A stretch of 64,000 nt of DNA from Methanolobus sp. UBA32 (GTDB lineage: Archaea; Halobacteriota; Methanosarcinia; Methanosarcinales; Methanosarcinaceae). Location of the stretch: the NCBI GenBank assembly GCA_002507205.1, contig DAZF01000050.1:31133-95132 (forward strand). The letters are read 5' to 3'. Position numbers and translations under genes: made by a program. Of the stretch, positions 17,025 to 26,661 are shown in pieces; position 1 is the first letter of the stretch; every line of letters begins with the position of its first letter. Below the pieces are notes generated by a model. The model saw only the letters and a list, made by a program, of their open reading frames with translations. It had not been told where the DNA came from and made no database searches.

Positions 17025-17918
17025 ATGACACTTAATCGAGAGAATGTACTGATCGAGGCATTACCATACATAAGGGACTTCCACAATTCGATAATGGTGA
17101 TAAAGGTTGGCGGCCATGCAATGGTCAATCCCGAGGTGATGAGTGATATCATACAGGATATCGTCCTTCTGAGATATGTAGGGATACACCCCATAATAGT
17201 CCATGGCGGCGGACCGGAGATATCTGAAAAGATGAAGCGTATGGGCAAAGAGTCACAGTTTGTCGGAGGGCTGCGGGTCACAGATGATGAAACGCTTGAG
17301 ATCGCGCGCATGGTCCTTGTAGGCAATATCAACACAGAGATCGTTGCACTCATAGGGAAACACGGTGCTAAAGGAATCGGACTCTCGGGAAAAGACGGGA
17401 AGATGATCATAGCAAAGAAAAAACCTTTCCAGAAAATCATGATAGAGAACGTTGAGCATGAAGTTGACCTCGGATGGGTAGGAGATACGGAAATAATCAA
17501 CCCGGAACTACTTCATATCCTTATTCGTGAAGGCTACATACCCGTCATATCACCAATTGCCATGGATGTCAGCGGCAAAGCACTTAACATAAATGCAGAT
17601 ACCGTTGCCGGAGACATTGCGGCTTCCCTGAAAGCTAAGAAGCTCATACTCATGACCGACGTGCCCGGATTGCTGAGAGATATCAATGACAGAAGCTCAC
17701 GCATATCAAGGGTTGCCATTGATGAAATAGACGACATGGTAGACAGCGGATTGATCTCAGGAGGGATGATACCTAAAATGAGAAGTGCTGCAGGTTCAGT
17801 AACAAGCGGTGTTGAGAAAATCCACATAATAGACGGAAGTGTTTCCCATTCTGTCCTGCTTGAACTGTTCACAGATACCGGAATCGGCACAATGGTCTAC
17901 AAAAAAGAAGATGAGTGA
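17025..17918 (+). CDS. argB: Acetylglutamate kinase
   Basis: 297 residues. Phosphorylates N-acetylglutamate in arginine synthesis. Motifs: VIKVGGHAM (about 25-33), VHGGGPEISEKM (about 64-75), GGLRVTDDETLEIARMV and the C-terminal SGGMIPKMRSAA. Stands alone here; the ArgA-like GNAT at 11.5 kb may be the preceding enzyme. Ends in a hairpin shared with the convergent RaSEA gene. Confidence 0.95.
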   Translation: MTLNRENVLIEALPYIRDFHNSIMVIKVGGHAMVNPEVMSDIIQDIVLLRYVGIHPIIVHGGGPEISEKMKRMGKESQFVGGLRVTDDETLEIARMVLVGNINTEIVALIGKHGAKGIGLSGKDGKMIIAKKKPFQKIMIENVEHEVDLGWVGDTEIINPELLHILIREGYIPVISPIAMDVSGKALNINADTVAGDIAASLKAKKLILMTDVPGLLRDINDRSSRISRVAIDEIDDMVDSGLISGGMIPKMRSAAGSVTSGVEKIHIIDGSVSHSVLLELFTDTGIGTMVYKKEDE

Positions 17919-17929
17919 AAACTCATCTT
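17908..17929. terminator. Bidirectional terminator between argB and RaSEA
   Basis: AAGATGAGT-gaaa-ACTCATCTT, a perfect 9-bp stem with a GAAA tetraloop spanning the argB stop, between two convergent genes. Confidence 0.6.
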
Positions 17930-17937
17930 AATTCATT

Positions 17938-18978
17938 TTAATCCATTATCGGACTGCCGAATGTGTGATCATCAAGTACCAAAACCTGTTCCCACAGATC
18001 TTTGCAATCACATGTAAGATGCTCAAGACATGAAAGATCCTGTGTGAGCGAGAACAGCCTGATGGCGTCTGCAACGGCATGACTGCATTCCCTGCAGTTA
18101 CGGGGACCTCTTTTTGAACCTGCACCCACAGGATCGGACGTGATTATCATATCAGGGAACTCTTTCTTGGTCCTCTGCAATATATCCACAATGCTCCATA
18201 GCCATGGAGGACGGTACTGCTTCCTTTCCCAGAGGTATTCCACAAATGTGCCACGCTGGACATTGCAGAGATTAATGGAAAATGTATCCGTATACTGTGC
18301 AGCATCCCGCACGGTTTTTACAATATCCTCCAATGCCTCTTTCTCTGACAGGAATAGCGGCTTTAGCATGAGATAGGATTTTACTGTTGCACCATTTGCT
18401 CTTGCCGCAATGGCAGCATCGGTGAAATTTTTGAAAGTAAAACCCTTGTTGATGGATTGTTTGCGAATTGCATCCGAGCTTGTCTCAAGACCCATTGCAA
18501 CTTCAAATGCAGTGTTTTTAAGAGTGCTTACACAATCTTTTACACTTTCTTCAGTTACAAATTCCGGACGTGTTTCAGCCAGTACTTTCACGACCCTTTC
18601 ATCGGCATCAAGCTCGCCCAGTATCCTGTGCCGCACCTCAAGAGGAATCTCATTTGTATCAAGGAAACTGCCTGAAGTGAATATCTTGACCATGAACTTC
18701 TCAAATTCAGAAGCTTTCCTCATTGCATGTGAAAGCTGAGCCATCAGGTCATCATCAGACGGAGCAGTCTGCGCACTATCATAGACATAGCCACACATTG
18801 TGCAGCCTCCTGCCTTACCCCACCAGCATCCTGATGTCTTGAAGATGATGGTAATGGTATCTACCTGCTCAGTGCCGAGAAGGTCTTTCCCGGTCCACAC
18901 AGCAGCCGGCTCGTTGGTACGGGAGGGTTTTACCCTCTGACGGTTACGGATATCAAGAACTGCTTTATTTAGTGACAT
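17938..18978 (-). CDS. Archaeosine synthesis radical SAM protein RaSEA
   Basis: 346 residues. The Cys motif GCWWGKAGGCTMCGY (about 50-64), with Cys residues in the spacing used by this radical SAM family, plus ETSSDAIRKQSINKGF and a C-terminal cysteine cluster (NCRECSHAVADAI, CDCKDLW). RaSEA works with ArcS to turn preQ0-modified tRNA G15 into archaeosine. It is next to guaAb on the same strand, 32 bp downstream of its stop-to-start interval. Confidence 0.85.
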   Translation of the reverse strand: MSLNKAVLDIRNRQRVKPSRTNEPAAVWTGKDLLGTEQVDTITIIFKTSGCWWGKAGGCTMCGYVYDSAQTAPSDDDLMAQLSHAMRKASEFEKFMVKIFTSGSFLDTNEIPLEVRHRILGELDADERVVKVLAETRPEFVTEESVKDCVSTLKNTAFEVAMGLETSSDAIRKQSINKGFTFKNFTDAAIAARANGATVKSYLMLKPLFLSEKEALEDIVKTVRDAAQYTDTFSINLCNVQRGTFVEYLWERKQYRPPWLWSIVDILQRTKKEFPDMIITSDPVGAGSKRGPRNCRECSHAVADAIRLFSLTQDLSCLEHLTCDCKDLWEQVLVLDDHTFGSPIMD

Positions 18979-19010
18979 TTGCCTGAACTCTTAATCTGTA
19001 AATGTAATAT

Positions 19011-19925
19011 TCACTCGAACTCTATTGTAGCTGGTGGCTTTGGCGTCAGGTCATACAGAACCCTCGCAACGGATGGGATCTGTGCAGTTATCCTTGATTC
19101 GATCTTCCTAAGAACATCCCACGGAAGCTCCATTGCTTCTGCAGTCATGCCGTCCCTTGAGCCTACTGCCCTCACAGCAACTATCCAGCCATGTACCCTC
19201 ACATCACCCTTGACTCCTGTACCCTTGCCCACGATTGCGGCAAAGGTCTGCCAGGGATGGAATTGTTCCACAAGCTCTTCCTCAACGATCGCATTGGCTT
19301 CCCTTACGGCATCTACAAGCTCTTCAGTGACCTTGCCGACGATCCTTACTGAAAGACCGGGGCCGGGGAAAGGCATTCTCTCGGATATCTCATGAGGGAG
19401 TTCCAGTGCACGGGCAACCTCACGGACCTCGTCCTTGTACAGGTCATCGATCGGTTCCACAATTGCCTTGAAATCCATGACTGAAGGAAGACCACCGACA
19501 TTGTGATGTGATTTTATGCCACCTTCGGATTCTATCCTGTCAGGGTAAATGGTTCCCTGTATAAGATACTCAGCCTTCAATAATTTTGCTTCATCTTCAA
19601 AAACACGTATAAAGGCCTCACCGACTGCCTTACGCTTCTCTTCAGGATCCTCAATACCTGCAAGGGCTGAGAGAAAACGGTCCTTTGCGTCTACTACCTG
19701 AAGATTCATATCGGAAAATATTTCCTTTATCCTCTCGGTTTCACCTTTTCGCATAAGGCCGGTGTCTATGTATATAGGTGTCAGCTTATCACCAATAGCG
19801 CGGTGTGCAAGAATAGCACAAACTGAACTGTCCACGCCTCCGGAAAGTGCTATGATAGCAGGGCCATCGATCTGCTGCTGAATCTTTTCTATTGCTTTAG
19901 GAATGAATTTGTCTACTTTTACCAT
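19011..19925 (-). CDS. guaAb: GMP synthase, ATP-pyrophosphatase subunit
   Basis: 304 residues. PP-loop SGGVDSSV (about 28-35) and the C-terminal GMP synthetase dimerisation domain ending with [10 protein letters not shown]. Activates XMP with ATP; NH3 comes from a separate glutaminase, GuaAa, encoded at 41.6 kb. ATG at 19925 is set by GGAG 9 bp upstream. Divergent from recQ. Confidence 0.94.
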   Translation of the reverse strand: MVKVDKFIPKAIEKIQQQIDGPAIIALSGGVDSSVCAILAHRAIGDKLTPIYIDTGLMRKGETERIKEIFSDMNLQVVDAKDRFLSALAGIEDPEEKRKAVGEAFIRVFEDEAKLLKAEYLIQGTIYPDRIESEGGIKSHHNVGGLPSVMDFKAIVEPIDDLYKDEVREVARALELPHEISERMPFPGPGLSVRIVGKVTEELVDAVREANAIVEEELVEQFHPWQTFAAIVGKGTGVKGDVRVHGWIVAVRAVGSRDGMTAEAMELPWDVLRKIESRITAQIPSVARVLYDLTPKPPATIEFE

Positions 19926-20125
19926 GAATGAGAACTCCAAATATAGGATTTAGGATTTTTTGGGATTTTACCCTGAGATAGTATTTCGTACTTATTAATG
20001 CTCTCCCGGACATAAGAGCCTTGCCAGAGATAATGAACGAAAATCCACCAAATACTTTCACCCTGCTTACCAGACAATTAAATACACCGGCTACATATAT
20101 GCAGAAAAACAAGTATGGATTAAAG
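19926..20125. promoter_or_regulatory. Divergent promoter region of guaAb and recQ
   Basis: Contains AATTAAATACACC (20075-20087) as a TATA-like element toward recQ, and AT-rich sequence before guaAb. recQ could also start at upstream ATGs in this stretch (20021, 20099). Confidence 0.4.
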
Positions 20126-22216
20126 ATGCATAAGACTCTCCAGAAGTACTTTGGATATTCTGATTTTCGTCCCCTTCAGGAAGACATAATTAACGATGTT
20201 CTTAATGACAGGGACACTTTTGTGCTTATGCCAACAGGCGGAGGCAAATCACTTTGTTACCAGCTTCCGGCCCTGCTCAAAGATGGCATCACAGTAGTTG
20301 TTTCACCCCTTATATCCCTCATGAAGGACCAGGTTGACAGTCTCAGGGAGAGCGGTGTCGATGCAGCATACCTCAACAGTACCCTGAAACCTGCAGAATC
20401 CAAAAGAATATATGAGGAATTGAAAAGGGGCGAGATTAAGATATTATACGTGGCTCCTGAAAGGCTGACCATGTCGAGCACCATCACACTTCTGAAAAGC
20501 CTGAATGTCAGTCTTTTCGCAATTGATGAGAGCCATTGCATTTCCGAGTGGGGGCATGATTTCAGGCCAGAGTATCGTAAACTCAACTTCCTGAAAAAAA
20601 AGTTCCCTGAAGTACCTATCGTTGCACTTACTGCAACAGCCACCCCTAAAGTAAGGGAAGATACCATTGAACAACTGGGCATCAAACACGGCAAAACATA
20701 TGTTGCAAGTTTTGACCGCGCAAACCTTTTCTACCGGGTCAGGGCAAAAAAGGACACATATGATAATTTACTCCAATACCTGAGAAAGAAGAAAGGAGAA
20801 AGCGGCATAATCTACTGCCAGAGTCGCAGGACAGTTGACAGCCTTACTAATAAACTGAAAAAGGATGGCTTCAATGTACTGCCGTACCACGCCGGCCTTA
20901 AAGACAGCCAGCGGGAAAAGAATCAGGAGATGTTCATAAAGGACAGGACGGACATCATTGTCGCCACCATTGCCTTTGGAATGGGTATCGACAAACCCAA
21001 TGTCCGTTTTGTGATCCACTACGACCTACCTAAGAACCTTGAAAGCTATTACCAGGAAACTGGCAGAGGAGGCAGGGATGGCCTTGAATGCGAATGTGTG
21101 CTATTTTTCAGTCACGGTGACCGGTACAAGATAGAGTACTTCATCAAACAGAAGGACAAGAAGGAAGAAAGGGACATCGCCCTTAAGCAACTCAGTGAAA
21201 TGGTGGACTACTGTGAAAGCAATATCTGCCGCAGGAAAGTGTTGCTCAGGTATTTCGGAGAAGAAACGACGGAAGATAATTGCGGGAAATGCGATGTCTG
21301 CCTGCAACCACGCATAGAGGTTGATGGAACCAGTGATGCAAAACTGCTCATCAATTGTATAAAGGAACTGGACCAGAGATTTGGAATGAATCATGTCATT
21401 GATGTGCTTACAGGTAGCCGGGCAAAGAAGATAACAGACAAGAAACATCATCTTCTCAAAAACTTTGGTCAGGGCTACATGTACCCTAAAGACACATGGC
21501 TGGACATGGCCCGGGATATGCTCAGGCAGGATATCATCAAAGTGGAAGGCGCACGTTACCCTCTCCTCAAACTAAACAGGAACAGTGAAGAAGTCCTGTC
21601 CGGCAAGAGAATGGTTACCTTTACAAGAAGTGCGGATGATGAGATCCATACCGATTATGACCCAGTGGAGTTTATACCGGAAAAAAGGGAAAGAGCTGAA
21701 CGGCCAGCTTCTGCTTTACAAAGGAAAGTCAACGACAACCCTGACAGGGAGCTTTTTGACAAACTGAAAGAGCTCCGCATATTACTGGCTCAAATGCAGG
21801 ATGTACCACCATATATTGTATTTGCCGATACAAGCCTTAGGCAGATGGCTGCCCGAAAGCCCCGGACCAGCGAAGAGCTGTTGAAGATCACCGGTGTTGG
21901 AGAATACAAGCTCAAGAAATACGGAGATCGCTTCCTGAAAGAGATTGAAAAACATCTTAGCGAACCGGAAGAAATGGAGCAGCCACCGGATAAAAAAGAA
22001 CTTGCCAAACCAAGCATCCAGAAGAAAACTACCAGCCGCACCATAGCTCCATTGATCCCTAAACCAAAACTCGAAAAGCAAATGCTACTCAGGACAATGG
22101 ATGCTCTGGAAGATGACCTTGTAAAAATGATAAAAGATAAACTAGGCGGGGTTTTTTCCGATGAGGAAATAAGAAGGGAGTATCAATCCCTTATCAAAAA
22201 CAATAACCCGGAATAA
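20126..22216 (+). CDS. recQ: RecQ-family ATP-dependent DNA helicase
   Basis: About 696 residues. FGYSDFRPLQEDII, Walker A PTGGGKSLCYQ, DESHCISEWGHDFRPEY (DExH box and aromatic loop), TATATP, QETGRGGRDG motif VI, the RecQ zinc-binding part (CRRKVLLRYFGE...CGKCDVC), and a C-terminal HRDC domain (DVPPYIVFADTSLRQMA). A further 100-residue charged tail follows. 3'-5' unwinding in recombination and repair. Start is uncertain: the ATG at 20126 gives the family's normal N-terminus, with ATGs at 20099 and 20021 also in frame. Confidence 0.9.
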   Translation: MHKTLQKYFGYSDFRPLQEDIINDVLNDRDTFVLMPTGGGKSLCYQLPALLKDGITVVVSPLISLMKDQVDSLRESGVDAAYLNSTLKPAESKRIYEELKRGEIKILYVAPERLTMSSTITLLKSLNVSLFAIDESHCISEWGHDFRPEYRKLNFLKKKFPEVPIVALTATATPKVREDTIEQLGIKHGKTYVASFDRANLFYRVRAKKDTYDNLLQYLRKKKGESGIIYCQSRRTVDSLTNKLKKDGFNVLPYHAGLKDSQREKNQEMFIKDRTDIIVATIAFGMGIDKPNVRFVIHYDLPKNLESYYQETGRGGRDGLECECVLFFSHGDRYKIEYFIKQKDKKEERDIALKQLSEMVDYCESNICRRKVLLRYFGEETTEDNCGKCDVCLQPRIEVDGTSDAKLLINCIKELDQRFGMNHVIDVLTGSRAKKITDKKHHLLKNFGQGYMYPKDTWLDMARDMLRQDIIKVEGARYPLLKLNRNSEEVLSGKRMVTFTRSADDEIHTDYDPVEFIPEKRERAERPASALQRKVNDNPDRELFDKLKELRILLAQMQDVPPYIVFADTSLRQMAARKPRTSEELLKITGVGEYKLKKYGDRFLKEIEKHLSEPEEMEQPPDKKELAKPSIQKKTTSRTIAPLIPKPKLEKQMLLRTMDALEDDLVKMIKDKLGGVFSDEEIRREYQSLIKNNNPE

Positions 22217-22231
22217 ATAACCCTAATTCAA

Positions 22232-22360
22232 TTATTCACAGGTATCCAGCAGGTGACGTTTTGGGCGGACCCTTGAGTCCCCGGGGTGTATCGGAGATAC
22301 CTTTGCTTCTTTTTCATCTTCTTTTTTCTGCTTCTTATCTTCAGGAGTCTTTTCTTCCAT
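22232..22360 (-). CDS. Small charged protein (42 residues)
   Basis: Too short for most gene finders. ATG at 22360 is preceded by AGAGGTGGGTTCT, a strong ribosome binding site. The product starts MEEKTPEDKKQKKEDEKEAK, then SPIHPGDSRVRPKRH, so it has a mixed-charge, probably disordered N-terminus and a basic end. No family recognised. It sits between the end of recQ and the prepilin peptidase. Confidence 0.55.
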   Translation of the reverse strand: MEEKTPEDKKQKKEDEKEAKVSPIHPGDSRVRPKRHLLDTCE

Positions 22361-22423
22361 AGAACCCACCTCTAATTAATAAGTTAGAGTCCGGAATATT
22401 AAAAGTTAATGAAAAAAAGCAAT

Positions 22424-23182
22424 TCACATCATCATGAATTGCAGTGTGAGGTAAAATATAAGGTCACCGAATATCACTGCAGTGATAAAACCGGCAGTTA
22501 TCGGGATCATGAATGGGAGTCCGGGGGTTATCCACACACCATCTTTCACTTTACCTTCTTTCTGGTAGCCTTTCAGCTCTGAAATAACATTAGATGTAAG
22601 TTCAGTACCCGACCTTGCGAATTTGAACTCGACACCGGCCTTTGTCCTGCGATATGACTCAATCATACGGAAGTGCCCTTTTTCCAGCTTTGAGATCGGC
22701 GTGATGTAACCTATGAACATATAGAAGGGACGCTTCAGCGATTCCGATGGATTTTTTATCAGGTTGTACAGGAACAGCCCAATCGGAACTATGACCGTGA
22801 GTATTATGGAGTTACCAAACACACTGAATGCAAACAAATTGATTAACGGAACCCCATCAAGTGGAAGTGAAGTTGAACCTATAGTAATTATAGGGTATGT
22901 AGGGATGATCAGCGAAATGACCATCAACACCTTTGCATCCGCCCCACCGAAGGCACCGAACTGGAAAAGCATGTACACAAAGGCAAAGATGAATATGAAG
23001 GAAAGGATGTTGCGTATAAGATATGGAAAACCATAGGTCATCAGGTCGTACATTATAAAGATGAATCCGACACCGAACATCATGACCCATACTTCATTGA
23101 CTACACGACGGGTTTTGATATCAGCATAACAGGCATACAGTAAAAATGGCATGCATGCAAGCACTTTCAGTATTTCGATCAT
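22424..23182 (-). CDS. A24-family prepilin / pre-archaellin peptidase
   Basis: 252 residues, integral membrane aspartic protease that cleaves type III signal peptides of archaellins and adhesion pilins. Catalytic aspartates: YADIKTRRVVNEVW (about 19-32) and FGAFGGADAKVL (about 75-86), the GxGD-like motif as GGAD. Six or so hydrophobic helices with a long cytosolic loop at 160-220. It follows the Hps-RraA gene by 1 bp on the same strand. No pilin or archaellin gene is in the window. Confidence 0.85.
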   Translation of the reverse strand: MIEILKVLACMPFLLYACYADIKTRRVVNEVWVMMFGVGFIFIMYDLMTYGFPYLIRNILSFIFIFAFVYMLFQFGAFGGADAKVLMVISLIIPTYPIITIGSTSLPLDGVPLINLFAFSVFGNSIILTVIVPIGLFLYNLIKNPSESLKRPFYMFIGYITPISKLEKGHFRMIESYRRTKAGVEFKFARSGTELTSNVISELKGYQKEGKVKDGVWITPGLPFMIPITAGFITAVIFGDLIFYLTLQFMMM

Positions 23183-23183
23183 T

Positions 23184-24464
23184 TCAGTGTTTCTCCCATT
23201 TCTTAAGTTTCATGACCTCTGACAGAGTTGATCCTCTGCGAATCTCCTCGAAAAGACGCTGTTCAGTCTTCTCGACTTCCTTTGCGCGCCTTGCAATCTC
23301 ATAAGCACGTTCCTTTGGGATCACCACTACACCATTATCATCCCCGATGATATAATCACCCGGACTTACGGACTGGTTCCCGCAGACTATTTCAGAATTT
23401 ATCTCACCAAACCCTTTTGGTTCTCCGGCATTGGGAACATTACAGGTTGCAAATACAGGTAACCCTATTTTACGAATCTCATCTATATCCCTTACCGCCC
23501 CGTCAACGACAACACCTGCTATACCCTTGTTAAGACAGCTCAGGGTTGCAAGACCACCCCAGGGCGCAACATGCCTGCTGCCATTATAGATGACGATCAC
23601 ATCCCCTTCCTTTGCCTCATCTATGGCCTCAACAGGCTTGGCCCAGTCACCTTTGAAAGTCTGGACAGTGACTGCAGTACCAATCATTTTTTTGCCGGGA
23701 AGCATGGAAAATATATCCTGCATAGCCCCTTTACGGTGCATGGCATCTGAAATATTGGAAGTTGAAACAGTTGCCAGTATCTTGCGGATCTCTTCGCCAG
23801 GTAACATTTTCGATACAGGTGCAGCAGAAGGAGAATCCACACTTCGCCGGATAGCCTTTGCTGAAGCGGTCACATTGGAAGAACGGACAATATTCCCTCC
23901 GACTATCACAATGGTTGCACCAGATGCCACAGCTTCAGAACATGAATCCGCATCCAGGCCGCCTGCTACGGCAACAGGGATACTCACCTGTCCCACGACT
24001 TCTTTCATTATGGCAAGCGAGTCCTGACCTTCCATTTGCTGGTCTATGCCCGCATGAACATTAATGTAATCAACCCCCATCTTTTCCAGTTCCACACTGC
24101 GGGAAACAGGGTCTTTGGCAGATATCAGGTCTGCCATTATCTTCACACCATATTTCTTTGCGGCACGTATCGCTTCTAAGATGGTGGAATTATCCGCACT
24201 GGCAAGTACAACAACAATATCGGCACCTGCCTTAGCACCCATTTCAACTTCCATGGAGCCGGTATCTGCTATTTTCATATCTGCGATGATTATCCTGTCA
24301 GGAAAGTTTTTCCGGAGTTCCCTTATGGCGTCCATGCCCTCGCTTTTTATGAGCGGCGTTCCGACCTCTATCCAGTCCGCACCTCCGTCGAGGGATTCTT
24401 TTGCTATCTGTATTGCCCGGTTCGTTTCTAAGAGGTCAAGAGCTACCTGAATGATTGGTTTGAT
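23184..24464 (-). CDS. Hexulose-6-phosphate synthase / RraA-like fusion, non-standard start
   Basis: 426 residues if begun at ATC 24464. The N-terminal half is Hps ([36 protein letters not shown]), joining formaldehyde and ribulose-5-phosphate or running in reverse. The C-terminal half is RraA-like ([32 protein letters not shown]). No ATG, GTG or TTG is in frame before 24335, which is too far inside: the sequence upstream of it, [12 protein letters not shown] to GTPLIKSEG, is conserved Hps. GGTGATC lies just before ATC 24464; ATT 24452 is the other choice. Confidence 0.82.
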   Translation of the reverse strand: MKPIIQVALDLLETNRAIQIAKESLDGGADWIEVGTPLIKSEGMDAIRELRKNFPDRIIIADMKIADTGSMEVEMGAKAGADIVVVLASADNSTILEAIRAAKKYGVKIMADLISAKDPVSRSVELEKMGVDYINVHAGIDQQMEGQDSLAIMKEVVGQVSIPVAVAGGLDADSCSEAVASGATIVIVGGNIVRSSNVTASAKAIRRSVDSPSAAPVSKMLPGEEIRKILATVSTSNISDAMHRKGAMQDIFSMLPGKKMIGTAVTVQTFKGDWAKPVEAIDEAKEGDVIVIYNGSRHVAPWGGLATLSCLNKGIAGVVVDGAVRDIDEIRKIGLPVFATCNVPNAGEPKGFGEINSEIVCGNQSVSPGDYIIGDDNGVVVIPKERAYEIARRAKEVEKTEQRLFEEIRRGSTLSEVMKLKKWEKH

Positions 24465-24562
24465 ATGATCACCTTTGGAAATACTTACACTACTAAAATA
24501 CTTGAAAACCTATAAATTTAATCACGCAAAACTAGTATCTTGTGAAATAATCCGGGAGAAAA

Positions 24563-25009
24563 ATGACTGAAAATGAAGAGATATCCGACCAGGAACGACA
24601 AATATTCCTGAAAAGGCTCCATAAGTGTCTTTTCTGGGTAGGAGAACAGATCCCCAATAAGATATGCATCAAAGGAAAAGAGGTAAACCTTCATGAAGTG
24701 ATCTGGGAAATTGTCAATAAACCGAAACTGGACAAGGAGGACCTGAAGAACATAGATCATTTTTTAGAACTTTTGCGTGATAAGGAAAAGGAATATGAGG
24801 AATGCCTGGAACATGAGCACCTGAACTGCGATGAGGCAAAAGAACTCTTTGACCGGGCAGCGGGTGTTATGAGAGCTATTATGGACCTAAGGGAACTGAC
24901 AATATCCTCCAAAAGAAAAGTTATTTTCAAAAACAGGCACATATGCAATGATGTGAATACAGATGAGTGGGATGCGTTGACAGAAGATATAAACAAAAAT
25001 CAACTCTGA
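24563..25009 (+). CDS. Uncharacterised DUF5788-like protein
   Basis: 148 residues, soluble, acidic and helical. Recognisable parts: FLKRLHKCLFWVGEQIP, a long helix LELLRDKEKEYEECLEHEH, and AAGVMRAIMDLREL. It resembles the DUF5788 family of Methanosarcinales (from memory, not checked). Function unknown. SD GGGAG is 6 bp before the ATG. pyrB follows on the same strand after about 50 bp. Confidence 0.6.
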   Translation: MTENEEISDQERQIFLKRLHKCLFWVGEQIPNKICIKGKEVNLHEVIWEIVNKPKLDKEDLKNIDHFLELLRDKEKEYEECLEHEHLNCDEAKELFDRAAGVMRAIMDLRELTISSKRKVIFKNRHICNDVNTDEWDALTEDINKNQL

Positions 25010-25060
25010 ATACCATGTATCAGGGAAATATTATATCCCATGTAATGCCTTTAGTAGTCA

Positions 25061-25987
25061 ATGAAATTCAAGGACCAACATATCATTTCCATGAGGGAAT
25101 TCCCCAGGGAAATGATCGATCATATCCTCAATGCTGCTGAAAAGATGGAGCCCATTGCACACGGGAAACAGAAATCAGACCTTCTTGCAGGAAAAGTTCT
25201 TGCAGTCCTCTTTTTTGAACCAAGTACAAGGACCAGGATGTCCTTTGAGACTGCAATGCTGCGGCTTGGAGGAGACGTGCTGAACCTGGGATCAGTGGAT
25301 GCAAGTTCCATAGCCAAGGGAGAAACACTGGCAGACACCATCAGAGTTGTCGACGGATATGTCGATGCTATCGTATTACGTCACCCTAAAGAAGGGGCGG
25401 CACAGCTTGCATCTGAGTTTGCAAAAGTACCAATCCTTAATGCAGGAGACGGAGCAGGCCATCATCCAACACAGACGCTACTTGACCTTTACACCATTAA
25501 GCGTGAAAGCCATCTTGAAGGATTAAAAATCGCACTTGCAGGAGATCTGAAATACGGAAGGACCGTGCACTCCCTCTGTTATGCGTTATCCCTATACGGC
25601 GCACAAATAACACTGATATCCCCAAAGGAACTTCGAATGCCGGAAGAGATAATCAGCGACATAATAGCAAGGGGTGCAAAGATCATTGAGACTGATTCCA
25701 TTGAGGATGCGATCAATGATGTTGATGTCCTTTATATGACGCGCATACAAAAGGAAAGATTCCCGGATGCTGCAGAATATCAAAAGGTCGCTAACAAGCT
25801 TAAAATAACAATTGAAAGTTTAAAAGATGTGAAACCGGAATTAAAGATCATGCATCCGTTGCCAAGGGTCAATGAGATAGATACGAAAATTGATGACACA
25901 CCCCATGCATGTTACTTCAAGCAGGCATTCTATGGAGTACCTGTGCGTATGGCACTTTTAGGATTGGTTTTGGGAGCTATAGAATGA
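25061..25987 (+). CDS. pyrB: Aspartate carbamoyltransferase catalytic subunit
   Basis: 308 residues. Carbamoyl-phosphate motif FFEPSTRTRMSFE (about 50-62), the QTLLDLYTI region and PLPRVNEI near the C-terminus. Second step of pyrimidine synthesis. Stop overlaps the pyrI start (ATGA), so the subunits are co-translated. Confidence 0.96.
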   Translation: MKFKDQHIISMREFPREMIDHILNAAEKMEPIAHGKQKSDLLAGKVLAVLFFEPSTRTRMSFETAMLRLGGDVLNLGSVDASSIAKGETLADTIRVVDGYVDAIVLRHPKEGAAQLASEFAKVPILNAGDGAGHHPTQTLLDLYTIKRESHLEGLKIALAGDLKYGRTVHSLCYALSLYGAQITLISPKELRMPEEIISDIIARGAKIIETDSIEDAINDVDVLYMTRIQKERFPDAAEYQKVANKLKITIESLKDVKPELKIMHPLPRVNEIDTKIDDTPHACYFKQAFYGVPVRMALLGLVLGAIE

Positions 25988-26454
25988 CTGACATCGAAAC
26001 AGAACTAAGGGTGCGCAGGATAGAGAATGGAACTGTTATAGACCACATCACTGCAGGAAAAGCACTGAATGTGCTAAAAATACTCGGACTGCCTGATTCA
26101 TCCCACGGAGTTGTAAGTGTCCTGATCAACTCACAGGGAGAATACGGGGAAAAAGATGTTGTAAAGATCGAGAATCGTGAGCTTAAGGTTAAAGAGGTCG
26201 ACAGAATAGCACTTATCGCACCTAACGCAACGATCAACATCATACGCAACTTCAATGTGATAAGCAAGAACAAGGTGCACATACCTTCTTTTGTAGAAGA
26301 CGTTGTGGGATGTATAAATCCTAATTGTATTTCCAATAGTGATGAACCCATTACTTCGAAATTCAAAGTGAGTACTGAAAATGCATGCCTTAAACTCAGA
26401 TGTTTTTACTGTGGCCGGGTAATATCAGAGAACATTGCAGAGCAGCTACTCTAG
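25984..26454 (+). CDS. pyrI: Aspartate carbamoyltransferase regulatory subunit
   Basis: 156 residues. N-terminal allosteric nucleotide-binding domain (VRRIENGTVIDHITAG, VLKILGL) and C-terminal zinc domain with four cysteines (CINPNC and CFYCG). Binds CTP or ATP and tunes PyrB. Overlaps pyrB by 4 bp. Confidence 0.95.
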   Translation: MTDIETELRVRRIENGTVIDHITAGKALNVLKILGLPDSSHGVVSVLINSQGEYGEKDVVKIENRELKVKEVDRIALIAPNATINIIRNFNVISKNKVHIPSFVEDVVGCINPNCISNSDEPITSKFKVSTENACLKLRCFYCGRVISENIAEQLL

Positions 26455-26502
26455 AGGCGTTTAAAAAAAATAAAAAGGATGAAACGTTTGGAGGTAGTAA
26501 TC

Positions 26503-26562
26503 ATGGCACCAAGATACACATGCTACAAATCCAAATATATTGTGACACATATATATTATTGA
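26503..26562 (+). CDS. Possible 19-residue peptide
   Basis: ATG preceded by GGAGGT 7 bp upstream, the best ribosome binding site in the 200-bp gap between pyrI and dapB. The peptide is MAPRYTCYKSKYIVTHIYY. No family recognised. It may equally be a chance ORF or a truncated remnant. Confidence 0.25.
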   Translation: MAPRYTCYKSKYIVTHIYY

Positions 26563-26661
26563 TGACCATTGTTAATGATTTGTCATGCTTCTTTGTGCGC
26601 ACAGTCCGCTAAAACTGTGCCATAAATGATCACATATATCCCATAAAAAAATGATTTGCCA

